DNA of 64,000 nt from the NCBI RefSeq assembly GCF_963662255.1, contig NC_085049.1:25948142-26012141 (forward strand), in the 5' to 3' direction. Each line of letters starts with the position of its first letter. Positions within the stretch are counted from its first letter, which is position 1. The stretch is from Cinclus cinclus (lineage: Eukaryota; Chordata; Aves; Passeriformes; Cinclidae). The notes under the pieces were generated by a model, which saw only the letters and a list, made by a program, of their open reading frames with translations, did not search any database and was not told where the DNA came from. Below, piece after piece: positions 35,033 through 48,615 of this stretch. Both the position numbers and the translations under genes were made by a program.

Positions 35033-38000
35033 TATAAAACTATTTCCAAATGACTATTGAAAAAAATACCTGACACCTTTTCAAACTTTTCTTTGTGGCA
35101 GAAACAGCCCTTAAGTCTTCTGAATTGACATAATTGCTTCTGACTAACAATACTCTGGTATTGTGGCATGGATCCAACTTCCAAAGTGTAAATTTGTGAC
35201 TGGTATTTGTATGGATCCGTGGTGCAAGAAGCAATCAGAGAAAAGAAAAGAGACCAGAGAGAACTGATATTATTTCTAATACAAGAGCTGGAAGCCTTGG
35301 GGGTATAATTAAAGCAATAATAAAAATGCCATCTGGGAAAAGAGCTGGGTGCATCAGTACAAGTCAAAGCAAAGAGGTTTCCTAGTGACACTTTGGGTGA
35401 TGAAAGTGAAACATTTTATGGGCAGCAATTAAAAACTGTCCAGGCAAGTTAGGGAAATGAGGGACTAATAAAGCCACTCTGAAACAGCAGGGTGGGGTCA
35501 CTGAGCTGGTCAAAAATATATTTGATGTGGTTCTGATCTATTTTTCCACAAAAAATAGGCGAGGGGAGCTTTGAATTGCTTTGTGTTTGGGCCTCAGCAG
35601 AGACTTGACTTCAGGGATGACCTTGCAGATTAGTTACTCAGCTGTGGAAGCACAGGTACGAGAAGGCAAGGGGCAGCTTAGAAGGTGACAAAATAGGACA
35701 GAAATTTTTTGACTTCTTTGGGGAGAACTCTTCTTGGTGCTTAAAATTTCAGATGTTTTCATTTTAATTTATCTGAGGAAGAAGTACATAATCAGTACTA
35801 CGCTGGAGCATCTTGAGAGTAGCTGATACATTTTGCTATAGGAATTAATAGGGCCATGCTTTCATGGGTGCTCATGGATCTGAGAGCAACAGGGTCACCT
35901 TGATGCCTCACCCAAATTAATTCTTTGCAGATAGTGCCTTAGGCAGAAGATCAAGGAACTATTTCAAGGAATGACTGCTGAAAAAGCCATCGCTTTTTCT
36001 TTCCTTCTCATAACTTGCAAAACCTCCTGAATCACTCACCTGATGAATGTATTGCTCCTGGAACAGATTTCAGATCAGCCAAAAGCTTTCCAAGGAGGCC
36101 ATTTGGGCTCTTGAAATCATCTGGAAGTGTAGTATCCCCTCAAAGTGGCAAGATCAAAGTTTTCTGATATAATCCAGCAGGTTTGGAATTTAGAAATGAG
36201 GTAGTACACAGGTGATTATATTAATTCAGAAATTGTATCATGGCTTTGAAACTGCTGAAACTGGGGATGCTGGTAGAGCCATGGCTGATTTGCAAAATGT
36301 ATGATTTGGTGGCATGTAAGCAGGAAGTGGAAAATGTTGCAGGAAATGTGACGTTGGCAAGACAGATACAAGAGAGAGAGCCCGGCTCAACAGAGTCTTA
36401 TGGAGGCATCACTGGAGTGTGTGGCTGAGGAGCTGAGGGTTTTTTTCTGCCTGAGAATCAGTAGTTATGACTGTCCATTGACATAGTCGTGATTTATTTC
36501 ACAAAATTACTCGGTGTTTGTGAAGGGCACCAAAGGGCACTGCAAATAAGAGAAACTTGGCTGAATGACTGTTGTGGATGTAGAAACAAGAGTAAACCAT
36601 CTATGGATCAAAGCAGAATTTGGAATTCCAAGTATTTTGCTAAGTCTTTGAGACTGCAGGCTTCCAGGAAAGACACCCTATCTTAGTGTGTCCACAGGTG
36701 AGGGTAGAAAGGATCATTATGGACTTTTGCCTTCAACTCTCTTCTTTTATAGATTCAAGGAAATGAGGGCACTGTGTCCCACTGCTTTTGAGGAATTTAA
36801 AACAGGAGTGGATGAGAATATGAATTACACTCCAGAAGTTATTTTGTTTCAATTTAGGGTAAATCTTTACATTATGAACAATTTTAGGGTGATGTGGACT
36901 GTGTAGAAGATCAAACACTAGGCTGGAAAGGCTTGTTCCAGCCTGTTTGGTAACATGAACATCTCCTGGATGGAATTTTACAGGAGAGCTTATGAAGTCC
37001 AGGGGTTGACTGGATGTGAGTGAGACATAATGAATCAAGGAGAATTCAGTCCCAATTGCCCTTTGTGCCTCCTTTTCCTATGTAGTTGAAATATGTGTTA
37101 AAATAGTCTGCTCTTGTAGTGACAAGTGCATACACATAGAAGACCAAGTTCATGTCCAGCAAGCTGAGGTGAAAGAAAGTATTTTTTTTTCACTAGCTGC
37201 TTTTCATCTATTATCTCAGTGTAGCAGAGGTCATAGAAGAACTCAAGGAATTTTATCCCTTTAGCCTAAAAGGACTGAAAATATCTTGTCAGCTCTTCTT
37301 TTCAATCACTTCAGTCCTCTGAGGATAATGAATATATTCACAGGCTTGCCTGAGATATGATATGTCTTCAAATATATTCAAATGTTGTCAGAGTGGTCTC
37401 TACACCTTGGTTATGGGCATCTGGATTGGTAGATGATATTACTCATAGAAGGAGCTTTGGAATTTTTAGGTTTTGACTGGGTTTTGGTTGTTTTTATTTA
37501 CTGGTAGCTGGAGGGATCAAATCTGAGTGCTTGTTTTCTATGGATTGGTAAAGGCACTCATTTTTTCTGTTAAAAAACTGGTGCAGGATTTTTCTCCTTG
37601 GCTTTTGCATCCAAAAGAACTGTGGACCTGTGTGTAGCATGGACCTTAAATACCTTCTGTGAGTTCCGAGTCCTTCTCCATATAGAATGGGACTGAATTA
37701 TTGTGAATGCAATGAGGTGTGGGTTATTTAATCTAGTTGAAGAGGAGAGGGAGGAGGATTTTCCTGTGCATTGTGAATACTGGTAACTCTTTCCTCATGG
37801 TTTGGTCCTAGTCTGGGGATGAGGGATTTTCTCTTTGGAGGCTGGTATTCCCACCTTAAACTGACACCTGGGTGTCCTGATGAAATTCTGTATGTCTGGA
37901 TTTCTGATTCATATTAGCCCTAATGTGGCAGCAACTGCTTTCAAGATGGGATTACAGGGAGTGCTGTGAAGTCTCATTTTACTTCTTCCACCTTGGCTAC

Positions 38001-41000
38001 AGTGTGCTGAGAGGAGAGGAAGTTGGATATTTGTGCCATTCCTTGCAGATAGAGAACTGAGCACTTGCTGGTCAGCTGTTTTCTGGGCACTGTGCTGCCA
38101 GAGTAAATCAGCAGAATATCTGGTTTAAATGCCATTGAAAGTCTGCTCTACAGCTATGACAGGATCTCTTCAAAGCTAGTTGGCAGGAACTTAGCAGAAC
38201 TTTGGTGAGTTAAGTGCTGTAATACTTCCTTCTAATTTCAGGATGACAAGTTAGAGACAAGCTTTTCTGTAGTGTAAACACAGAGCTTTAAACACAAACA
38301 AATAGTTATTTTTGGTGCTCTTTTCCTATGACAAAAATTAAACTTGAAAGGTAAAAATAAACAAAAACATGTTCTAAAACCTTTTCAGATTAAAGGTTAG
38401 AAAAAATAAAGAACAAAGGCTCAAGCTCACTTCCAATTCACATACTTGCTGACACAAAGCTGCCGTCCAGCCAGATGAACAGCACATTGTGAGGTACAGG
38501 AATAATTTGTAGTCCTTTTGAGTAACCAGAGTAGCAAGCAGCATATACATGCAGTGGAATAAATCCTTGTCTCTTCCTCAGTTTTTCTCAGAGATATGTG
38601 AATATTTAGGTTTAACTAATATTTGTTTCTATCTTAATGGATCAGAAGAGAACAGTTAACTTCTGATGTCTTATTTAGGGCACTGTACTGGTGGAAGAAT
38701 TTATATGTGAGTAAACTGTGGTATCAGAGATGATTGTGTCTTTTGCCTTGGTGAATAGTTTTTCAAACCACTGAGGCTGTGGATGTACACTTACTCTGCA
38801 AGCTGTTTTTTATCAATGGCTTCATATTACTGCTCCCTATCAAAACAGTTTATGTGAGTGTTTCTCAGCCCTTTCTAAGCAGTATGAGCTGATATACTTA
38901 AGCAATTTAGTAGATGATTTGTGCTAACGGGGTTGACTGTTGCTTAGAGACCCTCAGGCTCTGAAAGGTTGTAATGTGAAATGAATGACCCAGATTAATG
39001 TTTACTTTTGCCCTTGCCTGCGTTTGGGTCAACTTAGTTCCTTTATTGAATGTTGTGATCTATGTGTCTTGTAACTCAAAGGAGTGTCAGGTATGCTGTT
39101 TTATCTCCATCTGTCAAATCAGAAAATAGTGGAGAAGTCTGTTCCAGAGAGGTGCTTGGGGCAAGGCTGGCAGCTAGGATTTCCAGTCAGGGAAGAAGCT
39201 TGGGAAGAGCATGTCTGTTTTAGCAGGAGGCCAGACCTTCTGCCAGTCAGGCTGAAGCGTCTCAATGTCCTCTTAAACGGAAGTGTTAATCAAAATATAG
39301 CAGACTAATTGTTTATGTGAGTGGATGAGATTATCCCAGACAATGTGGTGCTGTTTGACTTGGAGAAGGAACTGTGTAACCATATGCAAAGCTGCACCAC
39401 AGTGATAGGCGATTCGCTTTTTGATTAGGTCATAAAATCTGGGGAGGTGATAAAAACGGAGCTGATTTTTGGGTGGGGTGCTCTGCTATCTTTTCACATC
39501 AGCTTATAGCTGTGGAGTATTATTTACTATGCACAAGTGAATAGGGAATAGTAGCTGAGGCAGTGGGCAGGTTTTTAATCTTAATGTGCCAGGCAGCAGG
39601 TTAAGCTCTTTTGATAATGTGTCCGAGAGCTTTGTGGAATGATAAGGAAAAGGTTAGAATAGTTTTACTGTGCTAAATATTATTGCACTGTGTTAGATTA
39701 GAATTTTTTAAATGGGGGTTGTTTGTACCAGTTAGTTTAACTTGAAACTAAATGTGAGCTTTGGTATGCTTGTTTTTGTGTCCAGGTTCTTTTTGCAGTG
39801 AGTGTGTACAGTAGCAGTTGCTGCTACAAAGTCTCTATGGGAGCAGGGGTGTAATGAATATAAACCTCAGGATCTCAGGCTTGCCTGTAATTGCATCTAA
39901 GACCTTACACTGACATAAAGAGATGGAATACACAAAGCACCCTGAAAAGCAGAATGCCTTCCTTCTGAGAAGAGCTGCTAAAATGTATCCCATTTGCTTT
40001 GTCTATGCCGGCCAGAGAGAGCTGACATCTCTAAAAGGGGAAACAGGTGGTTTTCCATTTCATTTCTGCATGGTCCCCACCATCCTGGTTGAGTTGGACA
40101 TTCAGGAGTAAGGAATGGTGGCTACATAGTCCATCGCCCATCACATTCTAACCTTGCTCCAGTTCCTTCTGGGAGCTGCATGGTCTTCTTCAAAACAGGT
40201 AATTTCTTTTCTCTTGTCATCCCTTATATTGTTTCTGTCCCCCTCACTCATGCCTTGGAGCCCTGTGCCTTTCCCACACCTTGGATTATGCCCTTCTCAC
40301 CCCCTTGCTGCTTGAGGGCATCAAGAATTTCTTGCAGGACAAGCTAAAACCCTGTATGCTGCAGCCAGGGCTCCGCTCTGCGTGCAGAGCAGCTGATCCC
40401 AAGGCTGTCCCTCTGCCATGCCTCCTGCCCAGCCTGCCAAGCAGCTGCTTGCCCGGCACTCTGACAGGTCCTGCCGGTGAGTGGAGAAGGGGAAATGTTA
40501 TTTTTTCCCATGTATACAATGAAAGGAAGCGCTGTAATAAACGGAGTGAGGTAAAAAGGCTTTCCCGGCACATTACCTTCTAACACTTCTTCATCCTGTT
40601 TCTCTGCTCCAGGTCCCACTCTGCTGTGGGGAGCAGGACTGAATTCCCCACAGCTGGCTCCTGCCAACCGCCAAGGCCTGGCTTCCTCAGACAGGGAAAG
40701 CCCTGCTTTGTCCTCTCCAGGGGATGAAGCATGTCTCTCCCTTGGAACTGGGCGAAGGAGGGTCTCTTGCACCTTGGCTCACTGGAGCTGGTGTAGGGAA
40801 GTGCTGTTTCATTGCTAATATAGCAAAAGGAATAGTAAAGTCTCCAGAAATTATGTAAAAGACAAGAGGGGTGGGTATAAGGCTGGAGAGAGGAAATACT
40901 TGGAGATGTCTGCAGTGCTTCCTGTTTGCTTCTGAAAATTATGAGTCAGATCCCCCAGAAACAAAACAGAGGGGTTTGAAAAATGGTGAGATTTTAAAAA

Positions 41001-41321
41001 AGTAGTCATGCATGCATCTGTTCTCTTGGTCTTTTGGTTTTTGAGCTCTCAGAGCTGGAGGCCATTTTTCACATTTTTCAGGGCACTGGTAACAGCAAGG
41101 AGCACACACTCTTTTCCTTTCTAGTGAAAGTAGAGAGGGTCTAAATATCTTTAAATGCAGCATCAGGAAGGAGACCAATAGAAAAGATACCAAAGATCGA
41201 ATGGTTTAGAATAAAATTGTGATAGCTTCACAGTTCTTCTAGAGTTGATTGCTTTGGCTTGAAGAACTTTTGCAACAGGGGTTAGGTGTAGCCCTGGAGA
41301 TGGTTTACCCTTGTTTTCTGA

Positions 41322-41369
41322 GGCACATACTTTGGCACATACTTTGGCACATACTTTGGCATATACTTT
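41322..41369 (+). repeat. 12-base tandem repeat, four copies
   Basis: The unit GGCACATACTTT is repeated four times head to tail; the last copy has C to T and reads GGCATATACTTT. Because the unit is a multiple of three, the minus strand translates as a Lys-Tyr-Val-Pro repeat inside a chance open frame, which should not be mistaken for a repeat protein. Confidence 0.93.
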
Positions 41370-44300
41370 TGCATTGTGTGTGCCCGGATTGAGACTGATC
41401 CCGAAGGAGGAACCGTGCTCCTTTTTCCCAGGTCAACCACAGTCTGCCTCTTAAAAACCCATGGATTCTGTGGGATTTGTGGCATGAGTGTTGATAAGTG
41501 TATGTGTGTACAGCAGGATTGCACTTCAAAAGGAAAAATGAAGTGGATATCATTGTTCCACTTATCGTATCACCAAGTGCAGGCTTTTCTAGAAAACCTG
41601 ATTTCTTTGTTTCTCTGCCAGTTAATACCCAGTAAATGTATGTAAGTGATAAAAGACTCCAGTTTTCCCAGTAGAAAGTGATTATTTGCAGGCTTTTTCC
41701 TCCGTTAAGGTGTCAGGATAAGCTGTGTGAGGAGACCTGGAAGCATTTCCTTCGGCTGAAAAGAATGCTGCCAAACTGGAAGGCCTGAAGGTAAAAGGCC
41801 AAACTCACTTCTTTGTAACAGAGTTTGTTGTTAAGACACACCTTAGAAGGTGATCTGACTGAGAGGTGACAGCACAGCCAGAGAGTCAGAGCTCCTTGGT
41901 GCTCAGCAGAGTCATTGCTGAGAGTTCAGCTGGACCAAAAAAAATCTGTGTCAATAAATAAACACCTGCTGTTGTGTGCTCTGGGGTGCTGGATGCGATA
42001 GCCTGTACTGCTATAAATGTTTCCTGGAGTGATTTTTGCCACTAACACTGTCCCCAGACCCTGTGCGGAGCTGGAGGGGTCCTGGAAGCTCCTCCTGGAG
42101 TGCACAGGCACCCTGGTTAAAGTGCTGAGCTCTGCTGAACAGATGTGGGGTTTTCTGTGCCTCAGAGCCTGGGAGAGTCCTTGGGCATGTGAGATTGGCT
42201 GTTGAAAGTGTAGCCTCCTTGCGGGAGATGCCAGCCTGCCTGGTGGTCAGTTTGAGAAAGGTCTGAAACAGTTTTGAGGTGTGAAACCTGCTTGTTATGT
42301 CGTTTTCCTGCTTTAAAATGATGGTTATGAAAAGTTCCCACAAGTAGAATGGGCTCCTTTTCCACCTTTAACTTCACACCTGTGCACTTGCACAGAAGTG
42401 ATTTTTCTGCCACCCTGCCTCTGGCTGCTGTTTGGTGACTCTCCTACTTCCCAGCTCCTTCCTCTGTGGTCAGAGCATTCCCAAGCATTTCCTCTTCAGG
42501 TTTCTGCTCCGTGCTGCTACGTGGGACTTTCTCGAGCAAGTGTGTACAGGTTGGGGGTAGGTGTGGCAAAGGGCTCCCAGAGCTGCTCCCAGCAACTGGG
42601 AAACAGCTCTGAGACAATCTGGAACAGCTCCCCAAGTGATCTCTCCCCGTAGGAAACTTGCTCTTCTCGGTTTTAAAACAAGTAAATAAAGTCACTGTGA
42701 TTTCTCAGCTGGTTTTTGTTTGGAAGGGGTTTTTTTTAACTTGCTGCTGAAAAAAGATAAGAGCGAAGAGAATATGTGAAAATACCTGGCCCAGCTGCAA
42801 AAATCTGTAAAAATTTATTGTTGCAAAGTGAAAATAAAAATCATACAATCCTTTGTTGAGAGAATTGGAGCACGTGTTGATGTGGAGGTGTCTCCTGTGC
42901 ACAGTTCTCATTGCCACCAGAGTTGGATACATCAAAGGGTGGGCAGACCTTGTTCAGGGAATTCCTGCCGGCCAAAGTCATTGTTCCCAGGGGCAGAAGT
43001 AAAGGCTGAAAGCAGCAGCAGGATTTTGGGAGCTGGATTGCATGCTGGCTACAAGTTTGTTGATGGTTATGTTGTTCAACCTGAGAGCTGTCTCCTTTTA
43101 TCTGAAGGCAAAACCAGGCAGCACCGTAATTCCAGAGCTCTGCCTCAGCAAGGGGGTGGTGAGGAAAGGTTCATGTTCCTGCTGTAAAGTCCAGGTTTGG
43201 ACCCAGTGCCAGGACATTGCACATCTCTTGGAAAGGGGCTGTGGCTGAGGGAGCTCAGGATGTGTTGTGTGAGTGTGCTTGGCCTTGAAGACAGCTTCTG
43301 GGTCTGCTGAATGAAGGTGCACTGAAGGAAGGATACAAAAAGTGCTGGATCAGGTGCTGAGTTGCTGCAGAAAAGGGCTGTTTGACTAATTTCGGTGGAA
43401 TTACATGTGTTCACAGTAGCTTGGGACTTGTCCCCATTGTTGGCCTCTGAAATGAGGTGGGCGCTTTCTTCATTTGGTGTCCTGACATATAACAGAGTTT
43501 GTAACATTTTGTTATCTGCATGGTCTGAAAAATTTGGGATTTTTTTACTTTAGCAAAAAATAAGGCATGTAAAATAAGCACTGCAGAATGTGTAAAATGT
43601 CAACATTTTGGTTGAGCAATGTTTTCCACTCACATTTTTACATATTGGGACATGGGTTTGTCTGCCAGATTATTGCTGTTTGTGTTATAAAATGGAGAAA
43701 GAACTTGGATTGTTTTCCAGGATTTGCATTCCAGCCTGTGTTTGTAGGATTGATGATTTTTTCATGTATATTTGTGTATGTATATGTTTTGTATGTGTAT
43801 GTTTGCCTATATATATATGTTGTCATTCCAGATTGCTGGGGTTCATTATAGGCCTTACAGTAGCATCTGAGGCTGGTTTGTCTGCTTAAACAACAATATT
43901 TTTACATAGTGGTATTTCAGCAAAATTTCCTAATTTTCTTCCTTTGTTTATGCTTCCTTTCTACAGTAAGTGTTGCCATTTTGATGAGTAGGTGTGACAG
44001 CCTTCATTATGGGGATGAAGTCACTTTTTGATCACTGGACAGATATTGGCATTTCTCAGCAGTATTTTTCTGAGTAAATCTCTCAATTTTCATTAAATGC
44101 TGTTAACAGTGAACAATCCAGCCTTTCTGAGTCCTTTTATTAGCACATAGTTCTTCAAAGCAGTCCTTTCAAGTGGCCATTCACAAATATGTGCAAAGCT
44201 GAGAAAAAACCCTCAAATTCTTCTGTTGAAGACTAAATGTAGAATTTCTTTTGGTTTGGATTATTTTCCCTGTGTTGTTTGGCTTAGCTTTGCTATCTGG

Positions 44301-45403
44301 CTGAATAGGTAACTCTGCAAGGAGTTCTGCTTGGTTTTGGGAGCAGTAAAGCTGTTACTAGGATCTCTTTTCTGAAGTCACTGTGTACTGTGGAAATTTA
44401 AACTGCTTAATCTGATAGGGATTGGTTAGTGAGCTGCATGCCTAAAATTCACATAAAGATGCAGGGTTGCCTCTGACACCCTAATTTTTAGTTTGCAGTC
44501 GTCCCAATGTTGGTGTTTATAATGTGTGTTATGTTGATATACCTGACAATTCTACTTTATCTGTGCTTTCTTTATCTGCGCTTTCTCTCTTTGACAGAGC
44601 TGAGTTGCAGACCTGTTATGGGTGGTTTTAAGGTGTGAGTTAAAGTCACGTGTGTAATCTTGATTTTCTGATTTACTTCAAAATTTGGGCCAAATTCTGG
44701 ACTTGTTACAGTGTTTGCATTCCATAGGTAGTTAGCAGGATTAAGTGGAAATGCTGCAGAAGTTAGATTGTAATTAAATCTTGGATGAATGACCCTCCCT
44801 GTGAGGTGCTGACCCTGCTGCTTCTTTAAACTACCTCCCTCAGTACACTGCTGGGATGATGGAGGTGAAATCCTGGCTTTAGAGACATTGGTTGAAATTT
44901 TGTCCATTCAAAGACAGCCAAGATTTCACCTAAAAGGAAAATGTTAGTAATGGAAAAATTGTCCAGTCCTCCACGTGATGTGCATTATTAGTAGGTCTGT
45001 GTTCTGCAAGCCACTAAAGAAAGCCTTCAGAAAGCTTTCCCAATACTCATTTTATCATTTCAAAATTTTTAGCTTTAATACAAATTTCATCCAAAAGAGG
45101 GTTTGCCTGTGGAAGTGTTTTCCAGTTAAATGCCTTTAGGCTGTCGCAACATCCTTGTATGATAGACTCTTACTTTTCATACTAAAAAAAAAAAATAGAA
45201 AAGAAACAAAGGAAGAAATCAACCATTTCCTTAGGTTTTTGGGATTGTAATTTGTTTATCAAAAGTGCTGAGACAGAGTGAAGCCAAAACCTGCCTGGGG
45301 GCAGAGCACCAGTGTTGTAGAGAAGTACAGCAGGACTGGGTGTGCCTGGGGAGGGAGCTGGGTGGGATAGGCTGGCACACCTCCTGCCACTGCCAATTTC
45401 CCA

Positions 45404-45545
45404 TGGAATCACAGAATATCCTGAGCTGGAAGGACCCACAAGGATCATTGAGTCCAGCTCCTGGCTTTGCACAGCACAGCCTCAAGAATCACACTGTGTG
45501 CCTGAGGGCATTGTTCAAACACTTGAGCTCTGTCAGTCTTGGGAC
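45404..45545 (-). mobile_element. CR1 LINE 3' end, minus strand
   Basis: On the plus strand it begins GGAATCACAGAATATCCTGA, then GCTGGAAGGACCCACAAGGA and TCATTGAGTCCAGCTCCTGG, followed by AAGAATCACACTGTGTGCCT and the AGCTCTGTCAG block. Read in reverse, this ends in the CR1-type ATTCTGTGATTCC terminus. The internal blocks differ from the other copies in the window, so it belongs to a third CR1 type. Confidence 0.88.
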
Positions 45546-48401
45546 TGTGACCAATTCCCAATCCCCTTTTGACTGCAGAAAATAGGTGTGCTTGGTGCCA
45601 CAAAAAATGACTTGATGTATGTTAGAATGATGTGAGAATTCAAAATACTGTGCAAATATTCATTTGCTTGGCAAAAAATTAGTATGTCCAGACTAAGCTC
45701 TGTACCATTTTCTTGGTGTATTAATGATTTACCTATTATGCAGGCAAAGAAAGCTGCAAAACTGAGACTAAAATCTAAGAACCACACTTTCTCCTCTCTT
45801 CTGTAACCTCCAAATAACATTTTATTCCTTTGTAATAATTTATTTTAGCTCTTTTCTTATAATTTAATTGAAATTGCACAATTTTTAAAATGTAAATATA
45901 GCCATAAAAAGGAATAAACAAGTTCTACCAAACAGAAGTTTTTGCAAGCTAAAAGCATGATTTGATATAACACAATACAATAGAATAACAAAACGACACT
46001 CAGGATTTATAGCTGGATTACTTAATTGAGCAGAAAAACTTCTGCTTTTACTCCCCCCTTGACATGCAAGCCTGCAGGTGCAGTTACAAGAATATATGAA
46101 TGCGCTATCAGATAAGGGAAAAACTTTTAGGGCTAATTATTTGTGCAGTTATTAGTGCAACTGTGGAGCTGCCTGCTTGTATGGTGGTGTTTTTGTTTCC
46201 TAGTATATGCTTGGGATTGTGCTTTCTGCCCTTGTGTCTCCACACCATTTGATAATTAAATTCAAAGTGACCTACACAGGCATTTTTTGGGATGGCGGGA
46301 ATGCCTGAATGTTCCCACACTGTGTTGCTGGGATAAAATACACCCACATCCTTGTTTCACACCGAAGATTGTTCATAGTGAAATTTGTCTGCTGTCTTGG
46401 ACACCTTGAGGAGTTTGGAATGTTTTAGGTGCATAGAACTTTGCTTTCCCAGCATAACAGTATTTATTAAACAGCTCCTTTCCACCTGTTTTATGTTTTG
46501 TGTTTGTGGCAACTAAAATTTGTTCAGAAAGGAATGCATAAATTTCCTAAGGTTTGAGGCAGGCAGGAGCAAGACTTTCTTGTCTCTATGCTGTTGTACC
46601 TCAGCATGGTATGAAGTTCTTTAAATATGGTGTTCTGCTGTCTTCTCATTTGTCAGAAGGGCTTTTTAGCATGAAATCTTCCTAAATGGTACAGAGGTTT
46701 AATAGCCCTGCTATAAGTGAAGGAAGAGCCTTTTTATTTTCTCTGTGAGCTGGGATTAATGTAGGCGACCCTAAAAAATGTGAAAAGATGATGGTGACAA
46801 ATCTGGCTTTGAAAAGAGACAGGAAAAAGGACATATTTTATACAGGGTAGCTAAATCATAGAGTTATAAATCTTCTGAAGCAGGACTGGTAGTCAGAAAG
46901 GAGTATGAACTCACATTTTTGGAAGGGTGAGGTAGGATGACTGTAGATTTTTTGGCAGGAGACCGCTTGAAGCACACAAGAAGTGGGCTGACCTAGATGC
47001 CTGATAAGAGGCTCAATGAAATGAAAAGTGGGTGGACTTGGAGAAGAACTGGGTGGATCTGATTGTTTTGGCACTTAGGTATTTGATGTTTGATTTCCAG
47101 GGCAGCAAAATTTTAATCACCTATTGTTCGTTATTGGTTGGCTTCTTGGTGGTATGACTTGCACCTCTCTTCCCGAGTGGTTGCTGAGATGTGTGGAGCG
47201 TGGGAGAGGCTCTGTGCAGCAGTTTGGGAGGAAAGAAATGTTCTGGGTGGCAGGTGCTCTGCAGGAACATTTCTGTGGAGGAGGTTGTGTGAAGGGACAT
47301 CTGAGGAACAGCAAGGGAGGCTTTGGGGCCTCTTCCTTTGTTCATGAGGGGATGTCGAGGTTATGTGGTTTTGGGATGGAACCTCAGCATTCTTTGTGAT
47401 CAAATATGTTGCTGGGCTCCACTGGGCAGTTAAAATTGTCCAGCTTCTCTTGCTGATGCCTGTCACCAAGTTTGTCCCTCTTCCTGCTGCTGCCCAGGCC
47501 TCGTGCTGCTCAAAAAGACAGTGAAATTTTGGTACCGTTAAGGGAGTAAAAGCTGAGCAACTTGAGTATCTTAGAATACATTGCCTCTAGCTTAGTTTAT
47601 TCAGCTTTTTGAGAATATATTCCATATATATTCCATAGATGTATAAATAGTACTGAGTATGTAATAGACATCAGCAGTTGGGTCTTGTATTTTTTAACAA
47701 GTTACACACACACATGCAGTTCCATGTATGGGAGAGTCTGTGTGCTCATGTGTTTATTCAGGTATTGTTATGCTTAATAATATTGGCCATGATTATTGGG
47801 TGGAAATCTCTGTTGGGAGGAAGAGACAAAATACATTTCAGGATGGTATTTTTGAAACTCACGGAACAAAGCTAAGATATATTATATGGCTGCTTTCTTT
47901 GACAAGCTGAAAAGCATGTTATGAAAATGACCTGAAATTCATGAAACCCACCATAATTCCTTTCCTATTTTTTTCTTACACTGGTTTTTGTTCTTTCAGA
48001 ATTCAACTGTATCTCAGTAGTAAATCTAAAATAACTCATCACTGGGAACAGTCCTTCTAGGATTACAGCTGTACAACTATTTCTTGACTCTTGCACTACA
48101 TCTGCAAGTTCCTAGAAACCTTTGGTGTATTTACCTTTAGCCTATGTTAGGCAATCAGGGGAGCTTGCAGGACACAAAGAGTTATGGAGCATATATGATT
48201 CTGGTCTATGGACCCAGACACCGTTAGACTTTTCTGCCAACATACCTTGCAGTTATACTGCTGCTGCTCAGTCCTGCTCCTCCCATGCCTGTGTCCTTCC
48301 TCCCAGACAAGGGATAGCTGCAACTCCACGAGATGATGGGGAAGGATGAAAGGAGAGGAAGAGAGGTGCAGAACACTACACGTTCATGGTTTGACCACTT
48401 G

Positions 48402-48615
48402 ACATGAAGCAGAACTTTCTTCCTGTGCAGTGACTGAGCACTGAACAGATTGTCCAGAGAGGGTGTTGAGTGTCATTACTGGGGATATTCCAGAGCTGTC
48501 TGGACACCATCCTGTGCCCTGTGTTCTGGGATGGCCCTGCTGGAGCAAGGAGGTGGGACCAGCTGCTCCACTGCAGCTCCTTCCACCCTGACCCATCCTG
48601 GGATTCTGTGATGAT
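48402..48615 (+). mobile_element. CR1 LINE 3' fragment, second subfamily type
   Basis: Carries CTGAACAGATTGTCCAGAGA, GGGGATATTCCAGAGC, CATCCTGTGCCCTGTGTTCT, CCTGCTGGAGCAAGGAGGTG and CTGACCCATCCTGGGATTCT with a GTGATGAT terminus. It shares block order and most bases with the copy at 22628-22962, marking both as one subfamily. Confidence 0.88.

Noticed and set aside
41282..41553. Lys-Tyr-Val-Pro / Cys-Gln-Ser-Met repeat proteins on the minus strand
   Set aside because: These are translations of a 12-base DNA tandem repeat, not a protein repeat family.
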